Shown here: positions 50,141 to 59,533 of the stretch, piece by piece
Numbering within the stretch: position 1 is the stretch's first letter
How the letters are laid out: every line of letters starts with the position of its first letter
Assembly: GCA_022539475.1 (NCBI GenBank)
Contig: VCMS01000001.1
Span: forward strand, 725,605-789,604
Source: Gracilaria domingensis
Lineage: Eukaryota; Rhodophyta; Florideophyceae; Gracilariales; Gracilariaceae
Direction of reading: 5' to 3'
DNA length: 64,000 nt
Made by a program: the position numbers and the translations under genes
The notes under the pieces: model-generated
The model's database searches: none
The model's input: only the letters and a program-made list of their open reading frames with translations
Told to the model about the DNA's origin: nothing

Positions 50141-52501
50141 TTGAATACACTGCAAGAAACAAAAGGTGTGGTGAAGTCTTTTGCTTACGTTTCAATTTTG
50201 CAAAGGACGAGAGTTCATGGTGTGGTGTACGTGCAGCTGCATGACTTGATTCTAGACATTGCCTATCGCAGAGCCAAGGAAGGCGGTGAGACGGAGGCTT
50301 TCTTCAAAACACTTGTTAGAAACTACCTGCGATATGAGCAAAGGATTGAGGGAGATGGACCAGTTGGATCTAGAGAAAGGTTTTTGGAGGGTTGCGCAGA
50401 ACCTGATGATACAGTGTATAATGTAGCGAGTGGCAAACGGCGGCAAGAAGAAAGAATCAGGGAGCCGCATCAAACTCCCAAGCGCTTTCGACGCAGAGAA
50501 AGTGGAGGAAATAATTCATTAATTGGACAGCAACATGCGGAAATTAGCAAGAAAGATGTAGAGCATGCTCTAGAACGACAATTAGAATCTCTGAGAAAGG
50601 TTGGAGAAGAGGTGGAGGCGAAGGCGAACTCGCAATGTGTTACAAGTTTAGAGCTGTGCCACCAGTGGTGGAATGCTGAAGATGATGGTTACGTACAGAA
50701 CAACGTTTGCAGGATTCTTCGACTCGCAGGATATGGAGAGCAGCTCCTGTGGCTGTTGTCGCAACCGCAGTGGATTGTGGAGCGACTTATTGAAAGCGGA
50801 ATTCTTTCAGTAGAACAGGACTTGGGTCATGGACAAGCAATATGCAGCGATCGATCTCCGCAACTTGAAATCCACAAGGAGCATTTGCAAATGATTGGCA
50901 GAGCTGCTCGGAGGGGGGCATTTTTCGTAAGAGAGAACCAGCGAGTGGAGGAAGGTTGGTTTCAGCTGCACGGGCGGTTGCTCTGGCACGCAACGCAGAA
51001 CGAGTTGACGAGGGATTTCGTGGAGAGGATGGAAAGGCGTGCCCCGAAGCCATGGCTGAAAGCGTCTGAAGGGTTGTTACAACAAGCGGGTGATGTTGTA
51101 CTTCAAGTTGTCAACGTTCATGGTAGAGTTGAGTGCACCCGTATAGAGCCTAAAGCTGTGTGGATTTTGTCCGTTGGCGTGGCGGACGATGTTATGCGTG
51201 TGGGAAGGTACGACACATCGAACGAATACTACAATGAAAACACGCTCGAAAAGCCCGGACAGTTAATTGGACGAATGGAGTGTTCTTCGTTCTTTCCAGA
51301 TCAACGAAGGGTTGTCACAGTGTACCAAGCTGGACGAATTTATATATGGAACAGAGAGACAGGAGTTCTCGAGAACGTTATAGCCCACGAGTGTGCTAAT
51401 CACGTACAGTTTGTTGGTTTTTGCGCAAATGGGACTCTGCTTGCGTGCGAGACAGAATATCATATCCTTCAGATTTGGGATACACTAAGTGGGAAAACCG
51501 TCGGGCAGTCGTTCAAAGGACACACAGACTGGGTGACGTGCGTGACGGTTAACGCAGACGGCACTCGCATCGTGTCAGGGTCGTCGGATGGAACAGTGCG
51601 TGTGTGGGACGCTAAGAGCGGCAACGCCATCGGGCAACCTCTCAGAGGTCACACATACGAGGTGACGTGCGTAGCTGTGAGTACGGACGGGCTTCGCGTC
51701 GTGTCTGGGTCTTTGGACAAGACGGTGCGTGTGTGGAACGCTAAAAGCGGCAACGCCATCGGACAGCCGCTCGAAGGCCACAGACTCCGGGTGACGTGCG
51801 TGTCTGTAAACACAAACGGAACCCGCATTTTTTCAGGCTCAGGAGACAATACAGTTCGTGTGTGGGACGCTGATAGCGGCAACTCCGTCTGCCAGCTTCT
51901 CGAAGGGCACACAGACGAGGTGACGTGCGTGGTTGTAGACACGAAAGGCACTCGCATCGTGTCTGGCTCAGATGACAAGACAGTGCGTGTTTGGGATGCA
52001 GAAAGCGGTATTGCCCTCAACTTGAAAGAGCCGCTCACAGGACACACAGGCAAAGTAACGTGCGTGGTGCGAAGTGCGGATGGCACTCGCATCGTTTCAG
52101 GCTCGTACGACGGGACAGTGCGTGTGTGGGACGCCAAAAGCGGCTACGCCGTCGGGGAGCCGCTCCGAAGTCACAACGAATTGGTGTTTCGTGTCGCGGT
52201 GAGCGCGGATGGCAGCTATGTTGTGTCGCAGGACACAGGAGCACAACGGCTGTGGGCGTTAAACGATAATGGCGGTGAGTTCATTCTCAACTCATATGAC
52301 GAAGCGTGGCAGCCTGCCATCGAGGCGCTGCAGCTGTCGTGGTCTGTGCCATGGTGGGTGCCATCGCAGCGGGAGGTGCGCACCATCTCAAGAGACCGCT
52401 CTGAGATTGTGCTGGGCACCTGCGAACACGCGTTAGGCAACGTCCACGGTGGTGATGTATACTTCACAGGAGACTTCCGATCATGCCATATTGTGCGCTG
52501 A
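50141..52501 (+). CDS. WD40 half of the same NLR-like receptor, in frame after TAG
   Basis: This is 787 codons open from the TAG to the stop at 52501, in the same frame as the TIR-NB-ARC part. No ATG marks an obvious independent start. The first ~100 residues (LHDLILDIAYRRAKE) look like the winged-helix end of an NB-ARC region. A charged helical linker follows, with LLWLLSQPQWIVERLIESG. WD40 repeats come next: two diverged (about 375-455) and six regular ones (about 455-705) of the type GHT..VTCV.V...GTRIVSGS.D.TVRVWDA.SGNAIGQ.L. A conserved tail (SEIVLGTCEHALGNVHGGDV, then FTGDF...IVR) ends it. The regular repeats are unusually alike, suggesting recent expansion, as in fungal HET-type NLRs. 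Translation requires TAG readthrough, RNA change or a separate start; otherwise this is a recent pseudogene. Confidence 0.9.
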   Translation: MNTLQETKGVVKSFAYVSILQRTRVHGVVYVQLHDLILDIAYRRAKEGGETEAFFKTLVRNYLRYEQRIEGDGPVGSRERFLEGCAEPDDTVYNVASGKRRQEERIREPHQTPKRFRRRESGGNNSLIGQQHAEISKKDVEHALERQLESLRKVGEEVEAKANSQCVTSLELCHQWWNAEDDGYVQNNVCRILRLAGYGEQLLWLLSQPQWIVERLIESGILSVEQDLGHGQAICSDRSPQLEIHKEHLQMIGRAARRGAFFVRENQRVEEGWFQLHGRLLWHATQNELTRDFVERMERRAPKPWLKASEGLLQQAGDVVLQVVNVHGRVECTRIEPKAVWILSVGVADDVMRVGRYDTSNEYYNENTLEKPGQLIGRMECSSFFPDQRRVVTVYQAGRIYIWNRETGVLENVIAHECANHVQFVGFCANGTLLACETEYHILQIWDTLSGKTVGQSFKGHTDWVTCVTVNADGTRIVSGSSDGTVRVWDAKSGNAIGQPLRGHTYEVTCVAVSTDGLRVVSGSLDKTVRVWNAKSGNAIGQPLEGHRLRVTCVSVNTNGTRIFSGSGDNTVRVWDADSGNSVCQLLEGHTDEVTCVVVDTKGTRIVSGSDDKTVRVWDAESGIALNLKEPLTGHTGKVTCVVRSADGTRIVSGSYDGTVRVWDAKSGYAVGEPLRSHNELVFRVAVSADGSYVVSQDTGAQRLWALNDNGGEFILNSYDEAWQPAIEALQLSWSVPWWVPSQREVRTISRDRSEIVLGTCEHALGNVHGGDVYFTGDFRSCHIVR

Positions 52502-53030
52502 GTTTTCAGGCGGTCATATCTTCCCGATTTCCTGGGTTCAGACAGAACACGTACCTATTCGCTTCACGCATGTCACGCATGAAACGACGCGGCGTAGTTG
52601 GTGAGGTGGCGTCGCATGGTGTGATCAGGACGCGAAACTGCGTTTGCCACGACGGGACGTTTGAAGCCGCACAGCTGTCGCAAGAGATCACAAATGGCAG
52701 CGACAGTGAAATATCAAACTCGGTTTTCCCCGAGAGCACATGTTAAGATTGGAGCTTTTCGATGGCGCCGACAGGCGCGGAAGACGAACGGGATGGAGAA
52801 CTGCAGGTTAAGCGTCAGAGAATGGTTACATTATGCAAGATGTTGGCCATTCAATGCCAGTACGGCAAGAAAGCCTTCGAGCAGATCAACTTTTTCTTGC
52901 GGGCGCGCCTGTTCCTCGCATTTCGCTCAACTCAGATCGCCTGCATCTCGGCCTTTCACGCAGTGATACATCCTTTGCTTGTCAGGAGCTAGACGCACAT
53001 CAGCTTTCTACGTCTCAAAACACTTCTTTT
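52502..53030. other. intergenic, nothing recognised
   Basis: Open frames here are short and without motifs. Confidence 0.4.
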
Positions 53031-53034
53031 GCCC

Positions 53035-53420
53035 AGAACCCGTCGTTTCGGATCTTCATCAGCCATGCTAATGATGATGAACGCAATTTATTCTATAGGT
53101 TCACACGGGTCAAAAAAGACCGGTGACTCCGGTAGGAGCACAAGAAAACTATACCCTTTCCGTTGTGGAAGCGCTTTCGCAAGCATGGTATTTCCGCTTT
53201 TCTCGAAAACGACTCCTTCCGTTTTTGGCGACGATTGCGCTCAAGTCAAGGCGCATCCCATGAACACCATCCCCGTGGGCACCTTCGTCGAGAGTCCCGA
53301 GTTTGTGGCCAGGCGTGGTCAATTCGTGAGCTTCTAGAATGTTCGAGCGTCCATCCTTCACTCGTTACGACCGGGCCCTGGCAGCTAATGAGATGTTGCT
53401 GCTGTTATCCTTAAGGATAG
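53035..53420 (+). pseudogene. TIR-domain fragment with several frameshifts
   Basis: FRIFISHANDDE (box 1), LWKRFRKHGISAFLENDSFRF and WSIRELLECS are in different frames. The order matches the intact TIR domain. It ends before NB-ARC. Confidence 0.78.
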
Positions 53421-53917
53421 CTCCTGTCATTTTACCGCTTTTCTGTCCATCAGTGCCGTGAAGAAGGGGCCATCTCCGATGGTCAGCAGTGCCTAAACTG
53501 AAGAAATCGTCAAGCCTCAGCTTCGAATATGGAACATGTATGTTTACTTTGGGAGAGCCGGGCTTGCATCAGACCGCCATGTTCTGTCTCATTCAACACG
53601 AAATCCAAAAGCAATTGCCCTCCTGTCTCACCGTTTGCAAGCACTTGAATTGATTGGTTCAGAACCAACGGTTCAAGTTGAATTGTATCATTTCGAAGAC
53701 CACAGCTTTGTACCACGATATCATCTCCACAATAACTGCATTGCAGCATAGATCCCGTTGCTTACATGCACTCTATCGATCTCGGACCCGCGCTTGTTCA
53801 GAATTCCTCGCTACATCGTTGCGTGGCGGTGTAACACCGAAACGCTGGAGCATATACGGTTTAAGCACTCATGATGGGCATCGCGGTCACGGCTAGAGAT
53901 GCCCGACGACACTGACG

Positions 53918-54033
53918 ACGGCTCCGAGATTGTGCTTGGCAGTTGTGAGATCGATGGCAAAGTTCCTCGGTGGTGATGCGTACCGTCGGTACTCCACGGG
54001 AGAATTTCGATCGCGCCGTGTTGTGCGATTCTA
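53918..54033 (+). pseudogene. C-terminal tail fragment of the WD40 protein
   Basis: GSEIVLGSCE, then in a second frame GGDAYRRYSTGEFRSRRVVR. Counterpart of 38158-38277. Confidence 0.8.
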
Positions 54034-54319
54034 ACAAAGGCCATCTCGCGGCCTGGCCGTGAAAGAGTTTAGCAAGGGTAATCACCGAGGAGAAGCATAG
54101 AAAGGCACCGAACCACGCGCAATACGCTTCCATCATAAGAGACTCCTCGGCCGTCACGATGCGCGCATTTTTCTATTCTGGGCGCTGCCTTGCCGGGCAC
54201 GACGGCTGTGTGCTCAATTTTGCGGCTGGATCATCATGCTTTGCTTCTCACGTTGCCTAGTGCGGGACGTGATGCGCCTGATCGCTGTTTGAAAGACCTT
54301 AGAACGCCGCTCTATTTTC

Positions 54320-54460
54320 TGGAAGCCCAGCGACAGCGTGGAACTGAGCAAGCGGATATTTCGAAACGGATAAGCCACACAAGCAAAGTCGGTTTTACAA
54401 TGGGCGAGCGATAGTTTCCTTGTCTTCACCGGCATGGCTGAGAAAGATTCGACACCGTGG
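54320..54460 (-). pseudogene. TIR-domain start, inverted relic
   Basis: The minus strand reads FLSHAGEDKETIARPL, a stop, then NRLCLCGLSV, as at 38560-38700. Confidence 0.78.
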
Positions 54461-54620
54461 TGTCTGCGAAGAATGCGCGACTTGTGATATGAGGGAGAGA
54501 GATGCTGTTAGCTTTGGCTATGTAACGGATGTTTTGCTGGACATTCATCTCCTTCAACGATACTATGCACTGAGTCCTGTGTAAGTTGGCTAGTAGGAGC
54601 TAGCAGCTCATCTTGCTCCC

Positions 54621-54860
54621 ATGTCGCAAAACAATTTTTTCTCCGAACACCAGTTTCGGGTATTTCTGAGCCATGCCGGCGAAGACAAGGAACCTCTTGC
54701 TCGGCCATTTTATAAAAGTCTTCGAAACCATGGCCTATCAGATTTTATCGACGAGTCCTTTTGTCTCGGTGACGATTGCCCTCACGTCATGGAACATGCC
54801 ATGGAATCTGCCCCAGTCGGCGTCTTTATTATGAATGTCGAATTTGTGGCCGATGCGTGA
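54621..54860 (+). pseudogene. TIR-domain fragment, truncated but open
   Basis: This 79-codon frame starts with ATG: MSQNNFFSEHQFRVFLSHAG, EDKEPLARPFYKSLRNHGLS, then FCLGDDCPHVMEHAM and APVGVFIMNVEFVADA, stop. It covers TIR box 1 to just before the catalytic-Glu segment, so it cannot be an active NADase. It may be transcribed as a short TIR-like peptide, but the homologous copy at 38.9 kb argues for a relic. Confidence 0.75.
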
Positions 54861-54959
54861 ACTTCTGACATTCGTTCGCTGCTATAACCGCGCTCTGGCT
54901 TCCAAAGAGGCACCTCTATCGCTTATTCCTATTTCTACCGCTTTGGCACGCTCCAATGC

Positions 54960-55210
54960 CGTGATCCAACCCTTTTCAAAGATCTCATTCAGCAGTCTTG
55001 AAATAAGCCCGTGAAAGGCCTACGCATCGGCTTCGATAGCTCCAAACGTGCGGTTGATGCGCTCCGAGCTAGTACGGGTTCTTTCGGCCACGTTGTGTTG
55101 ATTGCCGAGCGATGATGTGATCACATCCAGGGCAACGCATGGCAAAATCATCGATGTCAGTATACTGGTAGAAGCGGGAAACCAGTATCTTGCTCCTGGC
55201 GCTCTAGCTC
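54960..55210 (-). pseudogene. TrhO 5' fragment
   Basis: Counterpart of 39200-39454 with extra indels. It covers the N-terminal domain only. Confidence 0.8.
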
Positions 55211-55322
55211 CACCCTTATCGCGAGCGAATATACTCTAACATCATTCCCTGCGCAACGTGCGAATCATACGCATCAAGACTAGAAGATCCAAGATGATCT
55301 TGGAACAGAAAGTAGCGAAAGC

Positions 55323-56296
55323 TGTGGGGCAAACTCGGAAGAGTGAAACCCACCAGACTGTCCGAAGGTCCGCTCTCGTGAGAGATGGCAGACCAGTGAC
55401 AGAGCCCTCTGTACCACCGTAACTCGGTTGTAAGGCCGAAGTGGCAACTGGCTATACCTACAGAGGTGATAGGCCACGTGGTGAGGAAACGATGAGAAAC
55501 TCCAGAGATGGGGTGGTATCGGCAACGATGAAACACGACCAACGACAGGTGTAGCCCCGAGAGGGAAAGCAACAGAAAACAACAACCAAACAACACCCAC
55601 ACGCGACGGGTAGGGCCTCCTCGGCACTGTGCCCGGAGCGGGGCGAGATCCTCCAACGGTAATGCATGGGTTTCCGTAAACACGGCAAAACTCTATACAG
55701 AGTCGGATCACTTCGTAATCTAGTCCTATACCTCCTCGGTACGACCCTCAGGTCCCGACATCAACGACAGATGTTCCTCAAAGGTACCGAGAGGGTAGGA
55801 CCACCGTAACCAGACGTGGCTATACTCGCGAGAGTGATAACCCACGTAGGCGGTTGGCGCCAGAGCCTCACTCGTGTAGAGTCCACTCGGGAGAGCGCTA
55901 CTCGACAAAGAGTTCACTTAGAAGTGCTCGGGTTGACTTTACAAAGGTGCTCGCGACGACGAGGTCGAGCTCACCTAAGTAGGTCTAAACTAACTATGTA
56001 CACGTGGTGCACACCCGCAGGGGTCCGTACACGTGGCTAGCCCAGTGTCAGGCACCTCAGGTGCACTACCTATTGTCCCGTAATATGCACACACACGGTG
56101 GTGTAGTACACGCGTCCACCTAGCGGTATTGGCCAGCAATGGCAACCCTGATTACAGGTAACTGTGGGAAAGCCATTCCAAAAGTAACCGCCAAAATTGG
56201 GTCCAACTCATAACTCTTCGAGTGCATCCTCGTATCACTCCCCTGAGTATATGAGGCGCATCATCCTGATAACCACGCAAAATGCGTTGCTCTACA
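55323..56296 (-). repeat. 3' LTR of the Ty3/gypsy element
   Basis: Plus-strand limits are TGTGGGGC and CTCTACA, so on the element's own strand it runs TGTAGAG...CCCCACA, with the canonical TG...CA ends. The inner side adjoins the polypurine tract at 56298. The outer side abuts a broken segmental duplication. Length is 974 bp. The matching 5' LTR should lie beyond 64000, so LTR identity could not be checked. Confidence 0.75.
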
Positions 56297-56297
56297 T

Positions 56298-56311
56298 CTC
56301 CCCCTCCTTAG
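56298..56311 (-). promoter_or_regulatory. 3' polypurine tract
   Basis: The minus strand reads CTAAGGAGGGGGAG, two bases from the LTR. It is the expected primer for plus-strand synthesis. Exact copies occur at 59870-59883 and 63001-63014. Confidence 0.75.
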
Positions 56312-56375
56312 AGCCGAGGACGACTTCGAGGCTGAAGTTTTGTGCGAAACGCAAGTACGTAAATACGTCACAATC

Positions 56376-58229
56376 ATGAGCGGTACCAACTCCTCGGTTT
56401 CTATACCTCGCAAGCGCGATACACACTCAAGCGAACAGAGTATTCAAGTATCCGAACTCGATCACAGTACATCATCTGTCGTTCCGATGAACCCGAATCA
56501 GTTTCCTCATCACCCGACGGGTCAGGCGAGCGCGTCGAACTACCCTCAGCCGGGTTCTGCGACGGCTCCACTGCCTCAGTCTCAACCGATGGTCCCGGTG
56601 AACGTTCCGTTATGGAATTCAGCGCAAGCGATGCCGCTGATGGCGAACCAAGCTGGCTGGATATCGAAGGAATCTCTCGCAGTACGCGATCCACTCCGTG
56701 ATGGGTTTGCGTTCAGCCGTGCACCGTGGTTTCATCCGGTAGCTGTTAACGATGACACTCTCCTGGAGTCGTATGCCGAAAACGGCTTCCTACCGGGCGG
56801 TCTGCCGTTAGCGGTAGTGCAATCCCCAGAATGGAAAGTTCGTATAGCGATCGACCCGATGCTCCTCCGGTACGATACCCGCGAGGGTGAGAATCTGAAC
56901 ACCGCGCGCGCGGAACACGCGAAGTTGGCGTACAAGAGACTCAGTCGAGTGCACCTCGAGCACCTGGTTCCACCGTCATATGGGTTCGATACTCCGTTCT
57001 ACCGTACTTTCGGTGAAGTCCGATATGGAGACAACTTGGCGACGTTCGACCATGCGCGGTACGCTGGCGATGGCCCGACCACATCGAGGTTGATGTTGTG
57101 CTGGAATCGGCCCATACTCCGAGCGGAGTTCCGTTATCTTCGCAAGAACGCTTCCCAGGGTGGGTTCGTCAACCGCATTCGGTTTGAGCGGAAAGCTCGT
57201 TCCCGTCATGGGTATCTGATTCCGTACCCGAATATCGAGACCGAGAGGTACAGACCGCAGGCCTTTGTTGGACGGTTCCCTCCTCTACCAGATTGGTGGC
57301 GTGATGTGGAGGTACCCAAAGGGTGTTTTGCAGAACTGCCTCCGTGCTTGAGTTACATCGGCTCCCGATTGATCAGCGATCCGCGTTCAGGATGGTGGGG
57401 TCTGGTAGCCGGCGAGTGGGCGGCACGCGTAGCAGCGTTTCTCCTCTGGGAGGCTTACGACAACTACCGTGTTTGGTATATTCCGCCGATGCTTCGCAAC
57501 ATTATCCGCTCGCTGGATTTGCACACTCCCTTGGGGTCCGAAGAGAACGTGGATGAGATCCATTACATCTTGGATGTTATCGATGGAGTCGATTGGGAAA
57601 CGGTGCCCCGTTCGCAGCGTGGGAAAGGTCCTCGTCGTCACTACTACCGCTCACCCGGTAGGAGACATCCCACCGCAGGAGATTTCGTGTATTACGACCC
57701 ATGGGAGGGTACGATGACGACTAGCGCGTATGCCGAGTGGGCAGCGAACCAGCCACGGTCGATTCCAGACAGTCACCCCGTTGGGTTCATGTTCAGTGAC
57801 AACTGGGTCGCCCCAGTAGATCTGGATGATCCGAACATGGATACCGGTGGAGAGGCGGCGGGAGCACTCGTCGAGATGGACCAGGAGTTGGTGAACGACC
57901 TACCGGCGGCGAATCAGGTGTTGCACGCCAGCGGCGGGGTACCCCAGGCTCCTGTGGGTTGGAATGTTCCGACTCAAGCGAGTGTTCCGGTGGTGGGTCC
58001 GGCCCCTGTAGCGGCTACCGTTCCTTCGGTCCTTCCGGCCCCGACAGCTCCGGTCGCTCCGGGAGATTCTCCGGCGAACATCGCGATGTTGCGCGCCAGT
58101 CTCCAGAACGCTGGAATTATCGTGCCCGATCATCTCACCACTATGGCAGGGATACTGGCTTACGCCGTTCCGCACCCTTCGCAGGGTCCCTCCGGTAGCG
58201 GCGGTGCCGGTCCCTCATCGGGGGTGTAA
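56376..58229 (+). CDS. antisense ORF of unknown function inside the LTR element
   Basis: This protein has 617 residues from ATG 56376, on the strand opposite to pol. The N-terminal ~100 residues are Ser/Pro/Gln-rich and disordered. A globular middle (about 100-480) is rich in Trp, Tyr and Arg, with SRAPWFHPVAVND, PPSYGFDTPFYRTFGE, GLVAGEWAARVAAFLLWEAY and YRVWYIPPMLRNIIRSLDL. The C-terminus is Ala/Pro/Val-rich and ends GSGGAGPSSGV. There is no zinc knuckle, protease or transmembrane segment, and I do not recognise the family. It resembles a Gag in general build, but its strand and position before the 3' LTR fit the additional antisense ORFs known in some plant Ty3 elements. Its length and the absence of stops argue that it is selected. 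Confidence 0.7.
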   Translation: MSGTNSSVSIPRKRDTHSSEQSIQVSELDHSTSSVVPMNPNQFPHHPTGQASASNYPQPGSATAPLPQSQPMVPVNVPLWNSAQAMPLMANQAGWISKESLAVRDPLRDGFAFSRAPWFHPVAVNDDTLLESYAENGFLPGGLPLAVVQSPEWKVRIAIDPMLLRYDTREGENLNTARAEHAKLAYKRLSRVHLEHLVPPSYGFDTPFYRTFGEVRYGDNLATFDHARYAGDGPTTSRLMLCWNRPILRAEFRYLRKNASQGGFVNRIRFERKARSRHGYLIPYPNIETERYRPQAFVGRFPPLPDWWRDVEVPKGCFAELPPCLSYIGSRLISDPRSGWWGLVAGEWAARVAAFLLWEAYDNYRVWYIPPMLRNIIRSLDLHTPLGSEENVDEIHYILDVIDGVDWETVPRSQRGKGPRRHYYRSPGRRHPTAGDFVYYDPWEGTMTTSAYAEWAANQPRSIPDSHPVGFMFSDNWVAPVDLDDPNMDTGGEAAGALVEMDQELVNDLPAANQVLHASGGVPQAPVGWNVPTQASVPVVGPAPVAATVPSVLPAPTAPVAPGDSPANIAMLRASLQNAGIIVPDHLTTMAGILAYAVPHPSQGPSGSGGAGPSSGV

Positions 58230-58597
58230 GATGACCAGCAGGGCTGGAGGACTTGGTCCTTAGTATAAGATAGAAACAGTAAAACCATCTAGTGGTAACT
58301 TTCCCTTCACCCTTTTGCCTGTTCTCCACGAACTTGATCGATCTTCGATTACTTCTTCACTCACACTGTGTTCAAGTGTACTTCACTTCTTTGGTGCTTC
58401 TTCTACTCTAACCGTTTTAAATCGGTACAACCGGCATTTCGGTATGCTCTTCTTTCTTTCTTCTCACTTCCTCTAGTTAAGTCTTCACCGCTTCGTTGGT
58501 CTTCTTCCTTCCTTCATCCCCACACAGAAGGGGTCAACTCTCCATTCTGAGTCTTCCGCATCGCGGTATAGTTGAAGCTCCTCACCGGGAACGGTTC
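58230..58597. other. non-coding spacer in the LTR element
   Basis: This lies between the convergent antisense ORF and the chromodomain frame. It is T/C-rich on the plus strand. Nothing recognised. Confidence 0.4.
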
Positions 58598-58840
58598 TTA
58601 TCCCACCTGGGCTTGGTCCAGGTTGGACGGCAAGGCTGACCGAGTGCGACGGTGGTATGAAACGATCTTCGACCTAGGTAGGTGCTCGACCGGCTCCATG
58701 GTGTCCTCCTCGGCGGAGTAGCCATACCATCGCACTTGGTACAGTACCGTCCCATCGGGGTCTACAACATGACGTACGATACGTTCGATCACGTATTCCT
58801 GCGGGTACACCTCGGTGTTTGACTGCTCTCCTTCACCCAT
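58598..58840 (-). CDS. chromodomain ORF of the retroelement
   Basis: Reading from ATG 58840 gives 80 residues; the frame is open back to 58951 from a TTG. EYVIERIVRHVVDPDG, YQVRWYGYSAEEDTMEPVEH and a final KIVSYHRR form a complete chromodomain, including the aromatic cage positions Y, W and Y/W. In chromoviruses it normally forms the C-terminus of integrase and guides insertion into methylated-histone chromatin. Here it is about 700 bp after the integrase stop in another frame. A splice acceptor-like TTGTCGTGCAG at its 5' side could join it to an upstream exon. Confidence 0.82.
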   Translation of the reverse strand: MGEGEQSNTEVYPQEYVIERIVRHVVDPDGTVLYQVRWYGYSAEEDTMEPVEHLPRSKIVSYHRRTRSALPSNLDQAQVG

Positions 58841-59533
58841 TGTGGTTCCGTACCTTCGAGGGTGGCGAGGTGGTGGCCGGCTAACCTCTAGAGGGGTTCC
58901 TCTTGGACTTAACCAGTCACGACTCACTAGGAGTTCCTCGCTGCACGACAACTACAACTTACGCCAGGAGCGTCCAATCTTCAACCTGAAAGGTTCTTCT
59001 TGAAATACTCTCCTTCTTGAGTCTGACGAGCTTCGGCTCGTTTTGGTTGAGCTTCCGACCGTCTAACGGTAGCTTCGGGATTCTGAGCTCCCTCTTGCTA
59101 TCCAGAAGGATCGTCCGTGCGACGGAGAACGGGCAGGGTTTCGCTCGTGCGCCATGGAGGCGGATTGACCAATCACGGTGCATATCGCGGCCTTCTGGTT
59201 GGCCAGGCGGTGGCACGTGTGAGCCACGCGTTACCCTAACAGGTGTCCGTTCGCCTACGGTTGGCGACCGTACATCGCGCACCGTGCACGTGTGGTACTC
59301 GCGCACGCGACTTACTGTCAGCAGTTCCCCGCGTCGGCGGTGCTCTCCGTACGTCACCACGTCACACAACGTGTTACTCTCCACTTGGGTGTGTCATGAG
59401 TCTTCTGCCACGCGGCGTGGGTGCACCATCGACGGTTTCCAAACTCGTACTTCGTACTTCACCTTTCCAAGGTTGTTTTCCCAAATAATACGCGGGTAAG
59501 TACGACTTCTCGTTTCCTCAAACCACGGCGTGG
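58841..59533 (-). other. spacer between integrase and chromodomain frames
   Basis: A 141-codon minus frame (58959-59384) is open, with basic composition and no recognised motif. It might be an exon or an accessory frame of the element, but evidence is weak. Confidence 0.35.

Larger units (their letters stand above)
53690..55322. repeat. segmental duplication, copy 2 (partner 37730-39563)
   Basis: Same content and order as copy 1. It ends exactly where the LTR of the retroelement begins at 55323, so the retroelement inserted at or near the right edge of this block. Confidence 0.88.

Noticed and set aside
49231-50195. Minus-strand frames over the TIR-NB-ARC gene
   Set aside because: Antisense shadows of a recognised domain; no motifs.
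55323-58229. A second, plus-strand retroelement with its own 5' LTR and the antisense ORF as gag
   Set aside because: The base next to the LTR is a polypurine tract for the minus strand, and no primer-binding TGG follows the LTR on the plus strand. The ORF therefore belongs to the minus-strand element's 3' region.
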